From contig CAJMMA010000017.1 of assembly GCA_905214435.1 (NCBI GenBank), forward strand, positions 1-32,647: a DNA stretch of 32,647 bases, read 5' to 3'. The DNA is from an uncultured bacterium (GTDB lineage: Bacteria > Actinomycetota > Coriobacteriia > Coriobacteriales > Coriobacteriaceae). Shown here piece after piece: positions 30,847-32,647 of this stretch (position 1 is the stretch's first letter; each line of letters begins with the position of its first letter). The position numbers and the translations under genes are program-made. The notes beneath the pieces were generated by a model that saw only the letters and a program-made list of their open reading frames with translations, had not been told where the DNA came from and searched no databases.

Positions 30847-31613
30847 CGGGCGAGAAAGGCGGCCTGCTCGCGGGCCTGCGCGCCGAGGCCCTGAAGTCGC
30901 GCCACGCGGCACCGGTTCGCCTGGCCGTGCTCATGGCGCTGCCGATGCCGCTGCTCGGCGCGATGCCCTACCGGGGCGTGCAGATCTTTAGCGCGTGGAA
31001 CTACTGGTACGCGCTCTTCCTGCCCGTGTCTCTATCGCTTGTGGTGGCGTGCGTCGCGCGGGCGGACGCTCGCACGCGGATGCGGGGGCTTCTGGGCCTG
31101 GGCTTCCCGCTCGGGCGAGCCTGGTGGGCCAAGGCGCTCTGGTGCCTCGCTCTTTGCACGCTCTCGAACCTCGTGGTCTTCGGCATCTACCTCGCGGGAT
31201 CGGCGTTCTCCTCGCAGGGTCTCACGGCCGCGGGCACGCTCACGATGCTCCTCTGCGCGCTCGCCAACACGGTGACCGCGGCGTGGATGATCCCCGCAGG
31301 GCTCTTCCTCACGGCGCGGCTCGGCATGCTCGCGGGCATCTTCTGCCCGCTCGCCGCGCAACTCGTAGGTGGGTTCGCCTGGTCGTTGGTGCCGCTGCCG
31401 CAGCTCTTTCCGCCGTCGGCGAACATGGTCATCCCCACGAGCTTCATCCCCGTGCTGCCGAGCGGCGAGCCGCTCGCGGCGGACATGGCGCTCGGCGGGG
31501 CGCTCATGGCGGATGGCATGCTCACGCTGGCGGGCCTTGCGGTCTGCGCGCTCGCGTTCGCCGCGCTCACGGCGGCGGGCGCGGCCTGGTTCGCGCGCTC
31601 CGAGGAGAGGTGA
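30843..31613 (+). CDS. LanE/MutE-like ABC permease
   Basis: A 256-residue membrane protein with about six hydrophobic segments. It opens with the pattern of immunity permeases: LRAEALKSRHAAPVRLAVL followed by PMPLLGAMP and YWYALFLPVSLSL. The ATG sits in the ATGA overlap with the ATPase gene, and the stop overlaps the next permease by one base, so the three subunits are made together. No biosynthetic lantibiotic gene is visible in the window, so the transporter may protect against peptides made by others. Confidence 0.8.
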   Translation: MTGEKGGLLAGLRAEALKSRHAAPVRLAVLMALPMPLLGAMPYRGVQIFSAWNYWYALFLPVSLSLVVACVARADARTRMRGLLGLGFPLGRAWWAKALWCLALCTLSNLVVFGIYLAGSAFSSQGLTAAGTLTMLLCALANTVTAAWMIPAGLFLTARLGMLAGIFCPLAAQLVGGFAWSLVPLPQLFPPSANMVIPTSFIPVLPSGEPLAADMALGGALMADGMLTLAGLAVCALAFAALTAAGAAWFARSEER

Positions 31614-32428
31614 TGGTCATGACACGACTCTCCGACCCGACGCCGCGCATGACTCTCCCGCGGGCCCTGCTCTCCGAGGCCCTGCGCCTGGCACGCTCCC
31701 CGCTCGCGGCGGTGCACCTCGCCTGCGGCCTGGCGGCCGGTCTTGCCTGCGGCGAGTACTTCTCCGTAACCCGATGGGACCCGGCGCTGGGCGCGGACGC
31801 CTACGCCCAGTTCCTCGGCGCCCTCATGCCGCTCATGTCCGCCATCGTCTGCGGGCTCGCCGTGGACGAGGAGCGCGCTGCCGGGCGCCTCGCCAACCTC
31901 ACGGCGGTCCCCTCGCGAGGGCGCGCCGTCGCGGCGAAGCTGCTCGCCCTTGCGGCGCTCGGCGCGGGCGCGCTGGCCGTGGCGCTCAGCGTGTTCGGGG
32001 GCGCGCTCGCCGTCTCCGGACGCCTGCCGCTCGGGCCCGCTCCGCTTGCGGCCGCCTGGGCGGGCATCGTGCTGGGCAGCCTGCCCCTCTACGCGCTGTG
32101 GCTCGGCGTGGCCCTGCGCCTCGGCCGCAACGCCGCCATCGGCGCCGGCGCTGCGGGGGCGCTCCTCGCGTTCTTCTCGGTGGGCGGACTTGCGCACGGC
32201 CTCATGACCGGCGAGCTCACCGGTGCCCTGGCGACGCCCCTGAGCTGGGTGCCGCCCGCCTGGCCCGCGCGACTGGGGTCGCTCGGGGTGGAGGCCTTTA
32301 TCGACGCCGCACGCGCGGCGGGCCCTCTCCTCACAACTGCGCTCGCTAGCCTCGTGCTCACCCTGGCAGCCGACGCCGTCCTTCTCGCCTGGTTCTGCCG
32401 CTTCGAGGACGGGAGGGCAGATGCGTAG
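31613..32428 (+). CDS. LanG/MutG-like ABC permease
   Basis: A 271-residue second permease, similar in design to the first: a short cytoplasmic N-terminus, LPRALLSEALRLARSPLAAV, then hydrophobic helices, with an internal DEERAAGRLANL loop after helix 2 that is typical of these permeases. The frame is open far upstream, but ATG 31613 overlaps the previous stop (TGATG); ATG 31619 is an alternative. The stop lies 6 nt inside the next small ORF. Confidence 0.78.
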   Translation: MVMTRLSDPTPRMTLPRALLSEALRLARSPLAAVHLACGLAAGLACGEYFSVTRWDPALGADAYAQFLGALMPLMSAIVCGLAVDEERAAGRLANLTAVPSRGRAVAAKLLALAALGAGALAVALSVFGGALAVSGRLPLGPAPLAAAWAGIVLGSLPLYALWLGVALRLGRNAAIGAGAAGALLAFFSVGGLAHGLMTGELTGALATPLSWVPPAWPARLGSLGVEAFIDAARAAGPLLTTALASLVLTLAADAVLLAWFCRFEDGRADA

Positions 32429-32594
32429 AAAGCCGCTCGCCGCTGTGCTCGTCCTCCTCTCCGCAGCGCTCGTCCTGGGCGGGAATGCCCTGCTCGACGC
32501 CGGCTGGGGGTCGGCGCTGCGCGCAGGGCTCTGGACTGCTGAGTGCGGCGCTAGTACAATTCCGACGAGAGTTTCAGGAGGTCAACATGGCTAG
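32421..32594 (+). CDS. Small hydrophobic ORF between LanG-like gene and response regulator
   Basis: A 57-codon frame starting at ATG 32421, 4 nt after GGAGG, overlapping the permease stop by 8 bp. Its first half is a basic start plus a hydrophobic helix (RRKPLAAVLVLLSAALVLGG), resembling a signal or membrane anchor. The second half loses the strong GC3 bias and overlaps the promoter and start of the next gene by 8 bp. It may be a small immunity-like membrane peptide or the remains of a longer gene. Not recognised. Confidence 0.45.
   Translation: MRRKPLAAVLVLLSAALVLGGNALLDAGWGSALRAGLWTAECGASTIPTRVSGGQHG
32532..32560 (+). promoter_or_regulatory. Promoter of the response-regulator gene
   Basis: TGGACT (32532-32537) and TACAAT (32555-32560) are 17 bp apart, followed by a CAGGAGG ribosome binding site (32576-32582). 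The regulator thus probably has its own transcript, inside the end of the small ORF. Confidence 0.7.
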
Positions 32595-32647
32595 GATACT
32601 GGCAGTGGATGATGAACGGGCGATCCTCGACGCGCTCGCGCGCGTCC
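32587..32647 (+). CDS. Response regulator, 5' end only
   Basis: The first 20 codons, ARILAVDDERAILDALARV after the start Met, are the beginning of a receiver domain (the DD pair of the acidic pocket at residues 8-9). AGGAGG precedes the ATG by 4 nt. The gene runs off the window. Beside LanFEG-like genes, a LanR-type regulator with a kinase partner downstream is expected but not seen. Confidence 0.85.
   Translation, partial: MARILAVDDERAILDALARV

Noticed and set aside
31369..32349. A 326-codon plus-strand frame rich in Arg/Ala/Ser in the transporter cluster
   Set aside because: Out-of-frame shadow of the two GC-rich permease genes.

Overview
The window looks like chromosomal DNA of a Coriobacteriia actinobacterium, most likely Collinsella or a close relative. 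The reasons are GC-rich codon use, near-universal GAG/AAG/CAG codons, and a gene set that mixes Clostridia-like blocks (RNase J-FtsK-RodZ, RNase Y-SpoVS-MiaB-MiaA-HflX, LexA with a divergent LysM protein) with an Actinobacteria-like block (PgsA-GarA-like FHA-FtsR-like MerR). The genus is an inference; no rRNA or tRNA is present to confirm it.

Layout. 1-312: a long palindromic element and the leader of the first operon. 313-9350 (+): rnj, ftsK, a rodZ-like gene, yajQ, rimO, pgsA and a stand-alone cinA/pncC domain, tightly packed and closed by a terminator. 9351-11461 (+): recA-recX behind a promoter with a LexA box in its spacer and an upstream array of helically phased TTTGGTC motifs. 11462-14356 (+): RNase Y and an uncharacterised GHKL ATPase behind a long structured leader. 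14357-18391 (+): spoVS, then miaB-miaA-hflX, which overlap by single bases. 18376-19724 (-): lexA with a DUF1624 membrane acyltransferase gene. 19725-21280 (+): a LysM membrane protein (YneA-like position), nrdR and dut. 21281-21673: a gene-free stretch packed with palindromes. 21674-22975 (-): MGDG-synthase/UgtP-like glycosyltransferase. 23094-24798 (+): trxB and a DUF1836 regulator. 24872-29721 (-): degV, an NlpC/P60 peptidase, apt, ftsR-like merR, a garA-like FHA gene and a second CDP-alcohol phosphatidyltransferase. 29722-30117: another palindrome and a leader. 30118-end (+): a GC-richer accessory cluster resembling lantibiotic-immunity ABC transporters (LanF/E/G), a small ORF, and the first codons of a response regulator.

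Themes. RNA decay and RNA/ribosome modification (RNase J, RNase Y, RimO, MiaB, MiaA, HflX) sit beside the SOS circuit. GAAC-N4-GTTC boxes lie between the -35 and -10 of both recA and the LysM gene, and three such sites fill the lexA/LysM gap. The LysM transcript probably continues into nrdR and dut, linking the DNA damage response to dNTP control; a 12-bp inverted repeat covers the nrdR start codon. The minus-strand pgsA-FHA-MerR block matches in order the pgsA2...garA...ftsR region of mycobacteria.

The strongest unexplained signal is a pair of oppositely oriented palindromes between dut and the glycosyltransferase gene. They share an unpaired core sequence while their long arms differ but remain complementary, which suggests a structured mobile or RNA-forming repeat. 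Two other long palindromes (1-107 and 29849-29907) share the geometry but not the core. I see no CRISPR array, tRNA, rRNA, prophage or complete insertion sequence.
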